Shown piece after piece: positions 17,352-26,635 of a DNA stretch of 54,558 bases. A program made the position numbers and the translations under genes. Each line of letters begins with the position of its first letter. Position 1 is the stretch's first letter. The stretch covers positions 20,896-75,453 of the forward strand of contig KB912190.1 of assembly GCA_000383735.1 (NCBI GenBank), given 5' to 3'. The notes beneath the pieces are model-generated. The model searched no databases and had not been told where the DNA came from. It saw only the letters and a program-made list of their open reading frames with translations. Source of the DNA: Verrucomicrobia bacterium SCGC AAA164-M04. GTDB taxonomy: Bacteria; Verrucomicrobiota; Verrucomicrobiae; Verrucomicrobiales; Akkermansiaceae.

Positions 17352-18716
17352 ATGAACAAACCATCGATTAACCTTGGGCGTCGTGCATTTCTCCGCGGCC
17401 TTGGTGCCAGCGTAGCCCTCCCTTCCTTCCGATCTCTTGGCACCGAGGTCAGTGCGGTTGCCTCAACACGAGGTCTTACCGCGACCGGAGCACCCTTACG
17501 CATGGCATATCTCTATGTTCCAAATGGCGTAATCATGGACAAATGGCGCCCTGAAGGAACAGGTTTAGATTTCAAATTTAATGAATCGATGAAGTCCCTC
17601 AATGACTTCAAGAATGACCTGCAAATTATCAAAGGGCTAGAACAAGCCAACGGCTGGGCCGGACCCGATGGTGCCGGTGATCACGCTCGCGGCGGCGCAA
17701 CATTCCTTACCGGCGCGCGACCGCGAAAAACCGCAGGCTCGGATATCCATCTTGGGGTTTCAGTAGACCAAATGGCTGCAAACTACATTGGTTCGGAAAC
17801 CCGCCTCCGCTCTCTCGAGCTATCCTGCGACGCAGTGCGCAAGTCAGGCAATTGTGACTCTGGCTATTCTTGTGCTTACCAATACAACTTGTCCTGGCGT
17901 TCCTCAACTCAACCCATGACTCCGGAGTCGAATCCTCGCCTCGTTTTCGAACGATTGTTTGGAGGAGGCACCAACGCAGAGCGACAAAAGGGCCTAGCGA
18001 AGCGCCGAGCCGAAAAACGATCTATCCTAGATATTGTGATGGAGGACGCCAAATCGATGAACAGCGACTTGGGCCGAAACGATCGCAACAAGCTTGATGA
18101 ATATATGGCCGGTGTCCGTGAGATAGAGAGACGGATTGAGAAATCTGAGAGCTTTGGTCCTCCGCCAAAGCCGGGAGTCGATGCTCCCGACGAAGGAGTG
18201 CCAGGCGAATATCAGGAACACATTCGTTTACTCTTCGACATGCTACTTTTAGCCTTCAAGACCGATCAAACCCGAATTTCTTCTTTCCTACTCGCCCACG
18301 ATGGGAGTAACCGAAGCTTTTCGAAACTCGGTTTTAACGAAGGTCATCACAGTCTCTCACATCACCGGCAGGCCAAGGACAAGATGGATAAAATCGCCAA
18401 GATTGATAATTTTTACACCCAACAATTGGCCTATTTCCTAAAGCAAATGAAGTCCACCGAGGATATTGATGGTAACACTCTCCTTCATAATTCAATGATT
18501 GTATGGGGAAGTGGTCTCTCGAATGCCGATCGACACACCCACGATGATCTTCCAATTATTTTGGCTGGAAACGCTGGCGGAAAATTCCAAACGGGCCGAC
18601 ATGTCGAAATTCCTGATAATACTCCTCTGAACAATCTCTACATGAGATTACTGCAAGAAGCTGGCGCTTCAGTCGATCGAATCGGAGATTCAAGCGGTCT
18701 ACTCAGGCAGGTTTAA
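17352..18716 (+). CDS. DUF1552 secreted protein with Tat-like signal (partner of DUF1592, copy 1)
   Basis: A 454-residue DUF1552 protein. The N-terminus is a twin-arginine-like signal (GRRAFLRGLGASVALP). The body shows the conserved family blocks: LYVPNGV, ATFLTGARP, SVDQMAA, RLFGGG, the SLSHH/GHHSLSHH segment, a WGSGLSNADRHTHDDLP block and the terminal NLYMRLLQEAG. In outline the family resembles DUF1501/sulfatase-like alkaline-phosphatase folds, but no activity is established. It is nearly always found beside DUF1592 cytochromes, as here (61 nt after copy 1). The start at ATG 17352 is chosen because it begins the Tat signal; the longer ORF from 17247 overlaps the previous gene. Its stop faces the stop of DUF1592 copy 2 across 6 nt. 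Confidence 0.88.
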   Translation: MNKPSINLGRRAFLRGLGASVALPSFRSLGTEVSAVASTRGLTATGAPLRMAYLYVPNGVIMDKWRPEGTGLDFKFNESMKSLNDFKNDLQIIKGLEQANGWAGPDGAGDHARGGATFLTGARPRKTAGSDIHLGVSVDQMAANYIGSETRLRSLELSCDAVRKSGNCDSGYSCAYQYNLSWRSSTQPMTPESNPRLVFERLFGGGTNAERQKGLAKRRAEKRSILDIVMEDAKSMNSDLGRNDRNKLDEYMAGVREIERRIEKSESFGPPPKPGVDAPDEGVPGEYQEHIRLLFDMLLLAFKTDQTRISSFLLAHDGSNRSFSKLGFNEGHHSLSHHRQAKDKMDKIAKIDNFYTQQLAYFLKQMKSTEDIDGNTLLHNSMIVWGSGLSNADRHTHDDLPIILAGNAGGKFQTGRHVEIPDNTPLNNLYMRLLQEAGASVDRIGDSSGLLRQV

Positions 18717-18722
18717 TAAGTC

Positions 18723-21026
18723 TTACCCTCCCCTTCGCTTCTGGAATGGAACGCTCTCGATGATCATAACAACTAGATCTTTAAGATTCCCTTCTCCTTT
18801 GTTGAGTTTTTGCACCAAAGTTTCGATTGTCACCGCATCAAAATACTTTGGCCCCCTCCCGATTGCATAGGTAAGAAGTTTTTCACTGAGACAGCGGTAA
18901 AAGTCATCCCGCCGTTCATCGGCCAGCACCTTCTTAAGTGCAACGATATCACTAAACTTTTCGCCGGTAATCAGCACGCCTGAAGAATTAATCGGCTGAC
19001 CTGATTCTTGACTTCGGAATTGCCCGATCGCATTGAAGTTTTCGAGGCCCAAACCAATGGGATCCATACGCTTATGACAGCTTGCACAAAGGGGCTTTTC
19101 CCGATGAACTTCCATCATTTGACGCATCGTAAGCAGCTTATCCTCATGCTCCGAAACTTCTTCTAGTTCCGGGACATCGGGTGGAGCTGGGGGTGCCGGA
19201 GTCCCTAAAAGATTATCTAGAACAAAGAGTCCGCGCTTCACCGGCGAAGTACGAGTCGGATTAGAGGTCACAAGAAGGAAGGTGCCTTGACCTAAAATAC
19301 CACCGCGCTGGGGGTGTTCGTGTAAATCAACGAGTCGGTGCTCTGAACCAAGCACCCCCGGCACATCATAAAATTCCGCAAGTCTTTCGTTCAAGAAGCT
19401 GTAACGCGCTGAGATCAACTCCTTGATCGGCCGATTATTTTTAAGAATAAACTCAAAAAAGAGCTCTGATTCCTCCTTCATATCACTTCGAACTCGCCCA
19501 TTAAAAATCCGATCCGCTTCACGCTGATCCTTAACCCCCACTACCCGTTTGGCATCAATTGAGATATTTTCGACATCCCTTGCCTGCAACCATTGCCCTA
19601 CAAAATTGTTCACGAACCGACGAGATTTTGAACTTGCGATCATCCGATCAATTTGAACCCCGAGATTATTACGAAGTTGGTTTTTGAAAGCGAGACTCAG
19701 CAATTCGTCATCAGGAACTGAACTCCAAAGAAAGAAGGAAAGTCGAGCCGCAAGAGCATACTCATCCAACATTACCGATTTTCCGCTGTTGTTGGGTTCC
19801 GGTTGTATCTCCGCGCGAAACAAAAAACGTGGCGAGGCTAACACAGCCGTCATGGCATGTTTAATTCCATCCTCAAAACTTTGACCAGGCGATTGGTCCA
19901 CCTGCATCGCCATTTCCACAAGACGGGCTACAGTATATCTATCAAGGGGACGCCTAAATGCTCTACTCACAAAACTTCGCATAATTTTTCGAGCATACAA
20001 TTCCCGCTCACGCAACTTTTCGGGAGCTGGTCCATCGACCATGATCATACTGTATCCTTTTGGATATTCTTTATAACTTCCATTAAGTGGTCCTCGGATC
20101 GTAACCCCTTTTAGCACTACAGACTGTTCGCCTTGTCCTTCACCAGGAGAATTTTTCGGTCTTATCCTTATTTCAACGGTATTGCTTCCCTTTATCAAAT
20201 CCGCTTGTCCACCCATCTTAATCGTATCACGTTGATCCCAGCCCACAGTCCGCTCCGCAATTTTTTTACCATTCATCCAAAGCTCCAGTCGGGCCCTTTG
20301 ATTGGTCAAACCACGAATCGCATAATCAAGAGTAACCTGATAAACCCCCTTCACAGGAGCATCACCTTTCAAATAGACTTTCCGCTCCTCCTTAAATTTC
20401 ATCCAATCTGCCTGGTGGACTTCATCTCCATCTTCCCGAAACCGACTTCCTTCAAAAAAACGAACTGGAGTCTGTAGGACAGTCCCCTTGGGAAGGGCTT
20501 TCTCAGCAACTGTCGAAGCAGCTTCCAAATACTTCTCCATAAGAAGCGGTGAAATCGATAAAACATCCCCGATGGTATCGAAACCATATCCCGTATCGTC
20601 AGCCGGAAATTTTTCCCAAGTTTCATACTCCACACCGAGCAGATCCTCGATAGCGTGGTAATACTCAACTCGATTTAACCGGCGAATCGTCACCCGCCCC
20701 GGATCCGGATTATTAGGGTCCAGTTTAAACACCCGCTTTTCGATCCATCCCATAAGCTGGCGCTTTTCCGCGAGATCAGGTTGATCCTTTTTGGGCGGGG
20801 GCATGATCTGGGAGCGCACATTTCGCCAAACCGCTAGCCAGTGGTCAATATCATCGAGATGCCCCGAAAGGTCATCATATTCGTCCATCGTGAAATCTCC
20901 TTTCGAGGCACCATCCCCGTGGCAGTCGAAGCAATAATCCTCTAAGATCGGCTTGATCTCTTTCTCAAACGTCACATCACCTGCAGCTAAAACCGGCATG
21001 AGTAAAATGGCTAAAAATCGCATCAT
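18723..21026 (-). CDS. PVC cytochrome c protein with DUF1587-DUF1595-DUF1592-DUF1588-DUF1585 (copy 2)
   Basis: A 767-residue paralogue of the protein at 14924-17290, encoded on the opposite strand and pointing back at it. The signal peptide is short (MRFLAILLMPVLAAG). Heme motif one is CFDCH (Cys32, Cys35, His36). DUF1587 starts at GRVTIRRLNRVEYYHAI, there is a beta-sandwich-like insert at ~160-310, then DUF1592 (LSFFLWSSVPDDELL), DUF1588 with CASCH (Cys647, Cys650, His651) and a DUF1585 end (ESVPFQKRRGG). Long stretches match copy 1 closely (TRTSPVKRGLFVLDN; LTMRQMMEVHREKPLCASCH), so the two are recent relatives, with the DUF1552 gene between them. No second DUF1552 gene accompanies this copy; it may share the first one. 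Either of two consecutive Met codons may be the start. Confidence 0.88.
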   Translation of the reverse strand: MMRFLAILLMPVLAAGDVTFEKEIKPILEDYCFDCHGDGASKGDFTMDEYDDLSGHLDDIDHWLAVWRNVRSQIMPPPKKDQPDLAEKRQLMGWIEKRVFKLDPNNPDPGRVTIRRLNRVEYYHAIEDLLGVEYETWEKFPADDTGYGFDTIGDVLSISPLLMEKYLEAASTVAEKALPKGTVLQTPVRFFEGSRFREDGDEVHQADWMKFKEERKVYLKGDAPVKGVYQVTLDYAIRGLTNQRARLELWMNGKKIAERTVGWDQRDTIKMGGQADLIKGSNTVEIRIRPKNSPGEGQGEQSVVLKGVTIRGPLNGSYKEYPKGYSMIMVDGPAPEKLRERELYARKIMRSFVSRAFRRPLDRYTVARLVEMAMQVDQSPGQSFEDGIKHAMTAVLASPRFLFRAEIQPEPNNSGKSVMLDEYALAARLSFFLWSSVPDDELLSLAFKNQLRNNLGVQIDRMIASSKSRRFVNNFVGQWLQARDVENISIDAKRVVGVKDQREADRIFNGRVRSDMKEESELFFEFILKNNRPIKELISARYSFLNERLAEFYDVPGVLGSEHRLVDLHEHPQRGGILGQGTFLLVTSNPTRTSPVKRGLFVLDNLLGTPAPPAPPDVPELEEVSEHEDKLLTMRQMMEVHREKPLCASCHKRMDPIGLGLENFNAIGQFRSQESGQPINSSGVLITGEKFSDIVALKKVLADERRDDFYRCLSEKLLTYAIGRGPKYFDAVTIETLVQKLNKGEGNLKDLVVMIIESVPFQKRRGG

Positions 21027-21164
21027 CGTGGAATATCATACGTGTGAAAAAAGCATTTTCTAATTCGTAATCCTGCAAAAGTTTCGGTATCGTTCTTGAG
21101 CGAAATATCTCATTTTCCTCACTACCGCTTATGGGGTGTTTGGATCCACTTTCTTAAACACTAG

Positions 21165-22199
21165 ATGAAGGCTCTTGTTAAATCAGAAGCGGCCTCCGGC
21201 CTCACTCTCACCGAAGTCCCGCAACCCGTTCCCGGGCCCCGCCAAGTCTTGATTCAAATAGATCGCACTGGTATCTGCGGCACCGACCTTCATATTTATA
21301 ATTGGGACTCGTGGGCCCAGAAAACAATTCCGGTTCCCCTGGTGATCGGACATGAATTCGTCGGTCGGATCGTGGAAATCGGCAACGATGTCGACTTTTT
21401 TAAGATCGGAGATCTCGTCTCGGGTGAAGGTCACTTAATCTGCGGTCGTTGCCGAAACTGCCTTGCCGGACGACGTCACTATTGCAAAGACACACTCGGA
21501 GTTGGCGTCAACTCGCCAGGAGCATTTGCTGAATTCATGGTCCTGCCTGCCACTAACGTCTGGAAACTCGCGCCTGAGGTGTCCAAGGACAGCGCGGCAA
21601 TTTTTGATCCTTTTGGTAACGCTACACATACTGCTCTAACCTTTCCCTTACTTGGGGAAGATGTTCTCATCACAGGCGCGGGGCCAATTGGTTGTATGGC
21701 AGCCGGGATCGCAAGACACGCAGGCGCGCGACACGTCGTTGTAACCGATTTAAACCCCAAACGCCTCGCCCTCGCCAAAAAACTGGGTGCCACCCGCACC
21801 GTCAACGTCACCAACGAAAAAATCTCCAAAGTTCAAACAGATCTCCGGATGACAGAAGGCTTCGATGTCGGGCTTGAAATGTCCGGTAATAAAGAAGCTT
21901 TCAATGATCTGATCGCCAATATGCGTCATAGCGGTCAAATCGCTTTGCTCGGAATTCCTGAGCACGGTATTAGTATTGACTGGAATCAGGTCATTTTCAA
22001 TTCACTGACTATTCAGGGGATTTACGGGCGGAAAATGTATGACACCTGGTATCAGATGACTTCAATGATCCAATCAGGACTTGAAATCGAATCAGTGATC
22101 ACACATCGCTTCGAATACACAGACTTCGAAAAAGGATTCGCCGCCATGAACGAGGGCTCCTGCGGTAAAGTTCTTCTCCATTGGGCCGATCTCGGCTAA
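21165..22199 (+). CDS. tdh: L-threonine 3-dehydrogenase
   Basis: A 344-residue zinc- and NAD-dependent medium-chain dehydrogenase that oxidises L-threonine to 2-amino-3-oxobutyrate. Visible features are the catalytic zinc region [13 protein letters not shown] with GHEFVG, the structural zinc cysteine cluster [15 protein letters not shown], the Rossmann motif [12 protein letters not shown], and the family-specific C-terminal [14 protein letters not shown]. Length and sequence match bacterial Tdh over the whole protein. The kbl gene starts 20 nt downstream, so the two steps of threonine-to-glycine degradation form one operon. The 138-nt upstream region contains a 6-bp inverted repeat close to the start (21136-21161) but no riboswitch I can recognise. 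Confidence 0.96.
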   Translation: MKALVKSEAASGLTLTEVPQPVPGPRQVLIQIDRTGICGTDLHIYNWDSWAQKTIPVPLVIGHEFVGRIVEIGNDVDFFKIGDLVSGEGHLICGRCRNCLAGRRHYCKDTLGVGVNSPGAFAEFMVLPATNVWKLAPEVSKDSAAIFDPFGNATHTALTFPLLGEDVLITGAGPIGCMAAGIARHAGARHVVVTDLNPKRLALAKKLGATRTVNVTNEKISKVQTDLRMTEGFDVGLEMSGNKEAFNDLIANMRHSGQIALLGIPEHGISIDWNQVIFNSLTIQGIYGRKMYDTWYQMTSMIQSGLEIESVITHRFEYTDFEKGFAAMNEGSCGKVLLHWADLG

Positions 22200-22219
22200 C
22201 TTAAATACGATTTTTACCA

Positions 22220-23419
22220 ATGCTTACTTCGCAGTTTCAAAATCAGCTTTCCGATACGCTTGATGAGATCAAATCGGCTGGTCTCTACAAATCTGAGCGC
22301 AAAATTGCATCAGCTCAAGATGCGGAAGTCACGCTTGAGGATGGTCGCCGCGTCATCAACATGTGTGCCAACAACTACCTTGGTCTCTCTAACCATCCCG
22401 AAGTTCGTGAAGCTGCTCGTTCGGCAATCTCAGAGCACGGCTTTGGCCTCGCTTCAGTTCGTTTTATTTGTGGAACGCAAACCCTGCACCGCCAACTTGA
22501 GGAAAGGCTCAGCGAATACCTCGGCACCGAGGAGACGATTCTTTATCCCTCATGTTTCGACGCAAACGGCGGGCTCTTTGAGACCATTCTGACGGCAGAG
22601 GACGCCGTAATTTCTGACTCACTCAATCATGCGTCAATCATTGATGGAGTTCGTCTCTGTAAGGCAAAACGCTACCGCTATACCAACAATGACCTTGTTG
22701 ATCTTGAAAAGCAGCTTCAGGAAGCTGATGCGGAAGGAGCGCGTCATAAACTCATCACCACCGACGGCTCCTTCTCAATGGATGGTGTCATTGCCGATTT
22801 GGCCGGGATTCACGCTCTAGCTGACAAATACGACGCTCTCGTCCACTTTGACGACTGCCACTCGACCGGATTTCTTGGAGCCACCGGCCGCGGAACTCAT
22901 GAACATTGCGGACTCATGGGAAAGATCGATCTGACCACTGGCACACTAGGCAAGGCTCTTGGGGGGGCATCGGGCGGATACACTTCAGGCAAAAAGGAGA
23001 TCATCAATCTCCTCCGCCAACGGTCTCGACCCTACCTCTTTTCTAACAGTATCGCTCCTCCAATCGTTGCCGCTTCTCTCAAGGTTCTTGAGCTCCTTAC
23101 CGAGTCCACCGAACTGGCTGACCGCGTCAAAGACAATACGAAATACTTCCGCGAAAACCTCGCTTCGACAGGTTTTGATATCTTAGGTAAAGAGCATCCA
23201 ATTTCTCCGGTCCTCCTTGGTGATGCCGACCTGTCTCAACAATTTTCGGCAAAACTCCTAGACAGAAACATCTACGCCATCGGCTTCTTTTTTCCAGTGG
23301 TTCCGCAAGAGAAAGCCCGAATCCGAACCCAAATCTCGGCAGCCCATACCACGGAGCATCTTGATCAAGCTCTAGAGGCCTTTATTGCAGTGGGGCGTGA
23401 GCTCGGAGTTTGTCCGTAA
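22220..23419 (+). CDS. kbl: glycine C-acetyltransferase (2-amino-3-ketobutyrate CoA ligase)
   Basis: A 399-residue PLP-dependent alpha-oxoamine synthase that splits 2-amino-3-oxobutyrate with CoA into glycine and acetyl-CoA. Diagnostic blocks: [14 protein letters not shown] near the N-terminus, [12 protein letters not shown], the [10 protein letters not shown] aspartate/histidine region that holds the PLP ring, and the Schiff-base lysine in [14 protein letters not shown]. The C-terminus contains [22 protein letters not shown]. The length equals that of E. coli Kbl (about 398). It lies 20 nt after tdh, whose product is its substrate. A strong hairpin terminator follows the stop at 23439-23472. 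Confidence 0.96.
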   Translation: MLTSQFQNQLSDTLDEIKSAGLYKSERKIASAQDAEVTLEDGRRVINMCANNYLGLSNHPEVREAARSAISEHGFGLASVRFICGTQTLHRQLEERLSEYLGTEETILYPSCFDANGGLFETILTAEDAVISDSLNHASIIDGVRLCKAKRYRYTNNDLVDLEKQLQEADAEGARHKLITTDGSFSMDGVIADLAGIHALADKYDALVHFDDCHSTGFLGATGRGTHEHCGLMGKIDLTTGTLGKALGGASGGYTSGKKEIINLLRQRSRPYLFSNSIAPPIVAASLKVLELLTESTELADRVKDNTKYFRENLASTGFDILGKEHPISPVLLGDADLSQQFSAKLLDRNIYAIGFFFPVVPQEKARIRTQISAAHTTEHLDQALEAFIAVGRELGVCP

Positions 23420-23430
23420 AAGCACCCGTC

Positions 23431-23479
23431 CAAAAAAGACCCCGTGAAGGACTCAGCGGTTCAACACGGGGTTTCTTTT
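23431..23479. terminator. bidirectional Rho-independent terminator between kbl and the calcium-repeat protein gene
   Basis: Perfect 8-bp arms ACCCCGTG (23439-23446) and CACGGGGT (23465-23472). A six-A run precedes the stem (a T run for the minus-strand transcript) and TTCTTTT follows it on the plus strand. It sits between two convergent genes and can stop both transcripts. Confidence 0.85.
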
Positions 23480-23494
23480 CAGAGTCGCAAAAAG

Positions 23495-26419
23495 CTATTC
23501 ATCATCAAGGTTACGAACCCGGTAAAATTTCTTGGCTGCAGCCGGAGGAAATATTGGCGCAGTTACGGTCGTCTCATTGGCCCCTCCAGCACCCACAAAA
23601 TCATTAAGTTCAAGCCATGGATCTAAGAGACCATCTGATTCTTCAAGCGCGTAAGTTGTTCCTGCTAAAGTCCCTCCCACCACGAATGAAAGTTGATTAC
23701 CATTACGGGAAAAAGACAAGATTTCGAGACCTCCACCACCCAGTCCGGGAACCGGTGAAATTGTCCCGTCTGCAAGCCCTTTAATCAGCTGTGGCCCCAT
23801 TGAAACTTCCCAAACTCCAACATCATTAATTTGACCCAAAAAGTGGTTACCTGTTGCATCAAACACACCAGCTCCCCCGATATTGAAAAAGAAATCAGAG
23901 GCATTAAGCGGGGTTGCGGCATTCCCAGTTGCCACGGCCTCACCATTGATAAAGATCGTTCTTCCAGTCGAGTCTCCCACAAAAGCGATATGGACCCACT
24001 CCTCCGAAGGTGAAAGCGGTGCATTAAGCGCGCCACCAGGATTAGACCATAGGTGAACATTTGAAGGAGCGCTAAAGCCGAATTCAAGAATATCATTCTG
24101 ACCAAACAACCCAGAACGGTTCGCCTGATCGAATGGAAAACGAATCCAACCTGCCATCGTAAATTCGCCAATGTTATCTAAGGTCATTGATGTCGTAACG
24201 GCATCGTCAATTCCATCGAGATCGATAGCAAAGTCACCAGGAATTCCAGAGTGGCCCTCGACATATGTGGCATTGCCAAGAACAGTGCCATTGTTACCGT
24301 TTGGCGATAGATCGGCCGTGATTGTCTCTCCTTGATCGTCGAATGACCAAAAACCAAGAGGCGTCGGAAATTGCGGTTTGCTAGACGGGTCGGATGGATC
24401 AGTATTTCCAGCCAATTCCTGTTCATCAAAGTATCCATCAGCATCAGTATCGTGGGCGTTGGGATTTGAACCGGTCGCTCCTGCACCTCCAAAATTCCCG
24501 TCATTCGTTTCTACCCCATCGAGTAATGTGTCATCATCTGAATCCGGATCAAGAGGGTCTGTTCCAGTCTGAGTCGCACTTACCCAAATCCCTGTGTTGT
24601 CTTCATAGCCGTCAAGAATGCCATCTTCGTCGGAATCATCATTTTGGGGGTCAGTTCCCCGCTGGAATTCAGCCAGATTCCCCGAGTTATCAGAGTCAGG
24701 ATCACCAGCAGCCCCGTTGTTCGCATCTGTAGTTCCATCATCGTTAGGATTGAGGCCGTTACTGACTTCATATCCATCGTTAAGACCATCATCGTCCGTA
24801 TCTGATTTAAGAGGATTTGAACCTGATTGATCCTCATCGACAAAGATAGCGCTATTGTCTTCTGCTCCATCAAGAAGACCGTCGTTGTCAGTATCATTTT
24901 TAATAGGGCTTGTTCCAGTGTTGGTCAGGTCTACGAAGACTCCGGTATCAGTCTCGACCTCATCTCCATAGCCATCGCCATCTGAATCAGCCAGAAGCGG
25001 GCTTGTCCCAGCTGTTTGCTCCTCAAGGTTCGATAGTCCATCGCCATCGGAATCCCCTTCTGCTCCATCGTCGCCTTGGTCACTCTCAGGATCAAAGCCA
25101 TAGGCCTTTTCCCAACCATTCAGGAGACCATCACCATCATCGTCTTCGCGCGCCCCAGCGCCCTCACTTGTGATCGCGACTTCAGCAAGACCAGTGCGAA
25201 AACCCCCGTGATTTGCGGTTAGATGAAGTCCAATATACCGAGCACCCGAAGCTCCCGAGATATCAAAAACCTCTCCAGGATCACCGAATTGAATTCCCTG
25301 AGCAAGATTGTTTCCAGTGCTAAGCTGAGTCCAACCACCACCTCCAAAGCTGTAGGGCGTGACTGCCCCGCTTTGAACTGGGATTGTTTCAGTAGGCAGA
25401 GTGGCGTAGTAAACATCAAAAGTACTCGTTCCTCGATCGAGAGCATTGCCCTCTTGGACATTCCAGAGATACATTTGGTCGAGACCAATCGTGGGGGCTC
25501 CTAAATCAATAATAGCCCAAGTGTTGTCGGCCGAGTTATCGGCGGAGAAGCCCTGCCAGTCATCAGCCCAAGCAGTGCTACTAATTGTCCAGGTGGAAGG
25601 ATCTTCAGGATCAACCTTTGCCATACCACTGCCATCAGCAATTTTCAAAACCGAGCCGTTCGCATCAAAGCTATCTCCTTGATGAAAAGCAAAGACTTCT
25701 GCGATTGGAACAACCTTCCCCTCACCCGGTTCGACAGGTGGATCCGGAGGTCCAATCTCGCCGGGCGTGATAGCGTCCGGATCTGCAACATCACTGAAAG
25801 CGACCTCAGCAAACCCAGTTCGAAAACCCCCGTGATTACTTGTTAACTTAAGTCCAATGTAGCGAGCCCCGGCAGCATCCGAAATATCATAAGCCTGTCC
25901 AGCGTCACCATTCTGAGTTCCCATTTCTAACTTGGCGTCTCCAATTGAAGTCCATCCCCCGCTGGTAAAACTGTAGGGGGTAACGGTGCCACCTGTGACG
26001 GGTGGCGAAAGTGCCGGATTCGTGGCATAAAACACTTCGAAATCCTTCACTCCTCGATCGAGAGCATTGCCCTCTTGGACATTCCACAAATACATTGTGC
26101 TCAAACCTGCAACAGGAGCACCTAGATCCATCACCACCCAAGTATTATCCCCGGTATTATCCGCGGAAAAACCCTGCCAATCATCAGCCCAAGCAGTACT
26201 CGCAACTGTCCAAGTAGATGGATCATCGGGATCAATCATATCCATCCCGCTGCCATCAATCGCCTTGAGAAAAGACCCATCACCATCAAGACTGTCGCCC
26301 TGATGAAATGCTTCAATGCCAGTAATGGGAATTTCGCCAGCGCCGCTTGTTGCGCTGAGGGCCAAAACCATCAAGGAAGATCTTAAGAAACAAGACGAAG
26401 AGTTATTGGTAATATTCAT
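23495..26419 (-). CDS. large secreted protein: two discoidin-like modules, TSP3-like Ca repeats, LamG-like domain
   Basis: A 974-residue predicted extracellular protein. The start at ATG 26419 gives a signal peptide (CFLRSSLMVLALSATSGAG). Two ~180-residue modules follow at ~29-209 and ~239-417. They share TAWADDWQGFSADN, MYLWNVQEGNALDRG and ARYIGL.L..NHGGFRTG, and look like F5/8-type galactose-binding (discoidin) sandwiches. Residues ~424-680 are acidic thrombospondin-type-3-like calcium repeats (DSDGDGLSNLEE, DTDNDGLLDGAED). Residues ~686-880 are a LamG/concanavalin fold (LGFWSFDDQ, TIFINGEAVATG). The C-terminal ~90 residues end in FYRVRNLDDE, an ending seen often in verrucomicrobial secreted proteins. 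Likely a carbohydrate-binding surface or matrix protein; no enzymatic motif is visible. Confidence 0.8.
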   Translation of the reverse strand: MNITNNSSSCFLRSSLMVLALSATSGAGEIPITGIEAFHQGDSLDGDGSFLKAIDGSGMDMIDPDDPSTWTVASTAWADDWQGFSADNTGDNTWVVMDLGAPVAGLSTMYLWNVQEGNALDRGVKDFEVFYATNPALSPPVTGGTVTPYSFTSGGWTSIGDAKLEMGTQNGDAGQAYDISDAAGARYIGLKLTSNHGGFRTGFAEVAFSDVADPDAITPGEIGPPDPPVEPGEGKVVPIAEVFAFHQGDSFDANGSVLKIADGSGMAKVDPEDPSTWTISSTAWADDWQGFSADNSADNTWAIIDLGAPTIGLDQMYLWNVQEGNALDRGTSTFDVYYATLPTETIPVQSGAVTPYSFGGGGWTQLSTGNNLAQGIQFGDPGEVFDISGASGARYIGLHLTANHGGFRTGLAEVAITSEGAGAREDDDGDGLLNGWEKAYGFDPESDQGDDGAEGDSDGDGLSNLEEQTAGTSPLLADSDGDGYGDEVETDTGVFVDLTNTGTSPIKNDTDNDGLLDGAEDNSAIFVDEDQSGSNPLKSDTDDDGLNDGYEVSNGLNPNDDGTTDANNGAAGDPDSDNSGNLAEFQRGTDPQNDDSDEDGILDGYEDNTGIWVSATQTGTDPLDPDSDDDTLLDGVETNDGNFGGAGATGSNPNAHDTDADGYFDEQELAGNTDPSDPSSKPQFPTPLGFWSFDDQGETITADLSPNGNNGTVLGNATYVEGHSGIPGDFAIDLDGIDDAVTTSMTLDNIGEFTMAGWIRFPFDQANRSGLFGQNDILEFGFSAPSNVHLWSNPGGALNAPLSPSEEWVHIAFVGDSTGRTIFINGEAVATGNAATPLNASDFFFNIGGAGVFDATGNHFLGQINDVGVWEVSMGPQLIKGLADGTISPVPGLGGGGLEILSFSRNGNQLSFVVGGTLAGTTYALEESDGLLDPWLELNDFVGAGGANETTVTAPIFPPAAAKKFYRVRNLDDE
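25169..25705 (-). repeat. discoidin-like module 2 of the secreted calcium-repeat protein
   Basis: Second copy of an internal protein repeat (residues ~239-417). At DNA level it contains a 36-bp block (25430-25465) that is identical to 26051-26086 in module 1, so the duplication is recent or is maintained by gene conversion. Confidence 0.75.
25793..26335 (-). repeat. discoidin-like module 1 of the secreted calcium-repeat protein
   Basis: First copy of the internal repeat (residues ~29-209). Its identical 36-bp block lies at 26051-26086. The remainder of the two copies is similar but diverged at DNA level. Confidence 0.75.
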
Positions 26420-26548
26420 AATGTAATTGGGGTATCTGACGAGAATTCTCCGCCATCCGAGGTTCTCAAAAGCATGCCAAATACCGCTACAGGAGAGCAA
26501 GTCCATTTCTAACAAATCTGATTACCATTGCCGGCTCTAAAAAATATA

Positions 26549-26563
26549 TTTAGAATATCTAAA
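26549..26563. promoter_or_regulatory. perfect 6-bp-arm palindrome in AT-rich intergenic region
   Basis: TTTAGA-ATA-TCTAAA sits in an AT-rich stretch of the 216-nt gap between two minus-strand genes, ~130 nt upstream of the start at 26419. It overlaps sequence that could serve as a -10 region. It may be an operator of the calcium-repeat protein gene. Its function is inferred from symmetry and position only. Confidence 0.3.
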
Positions 26564-26635
26564 TTGCTAATCAACCCATACTGATCAGATGGATGATGGC
26601 AAAAAAACCAGGGATATTAACGAAAAGAGCGGCTT

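Noticed and set aside
21027..21164. Possible glycine or threonine-responsive riboswitch upstream of tdh-kbl
   Set aside because: I see no conserved aptamer core such as the glycine riboswitch GGAGAG elements; only a 6-bp inverted repeat is present.
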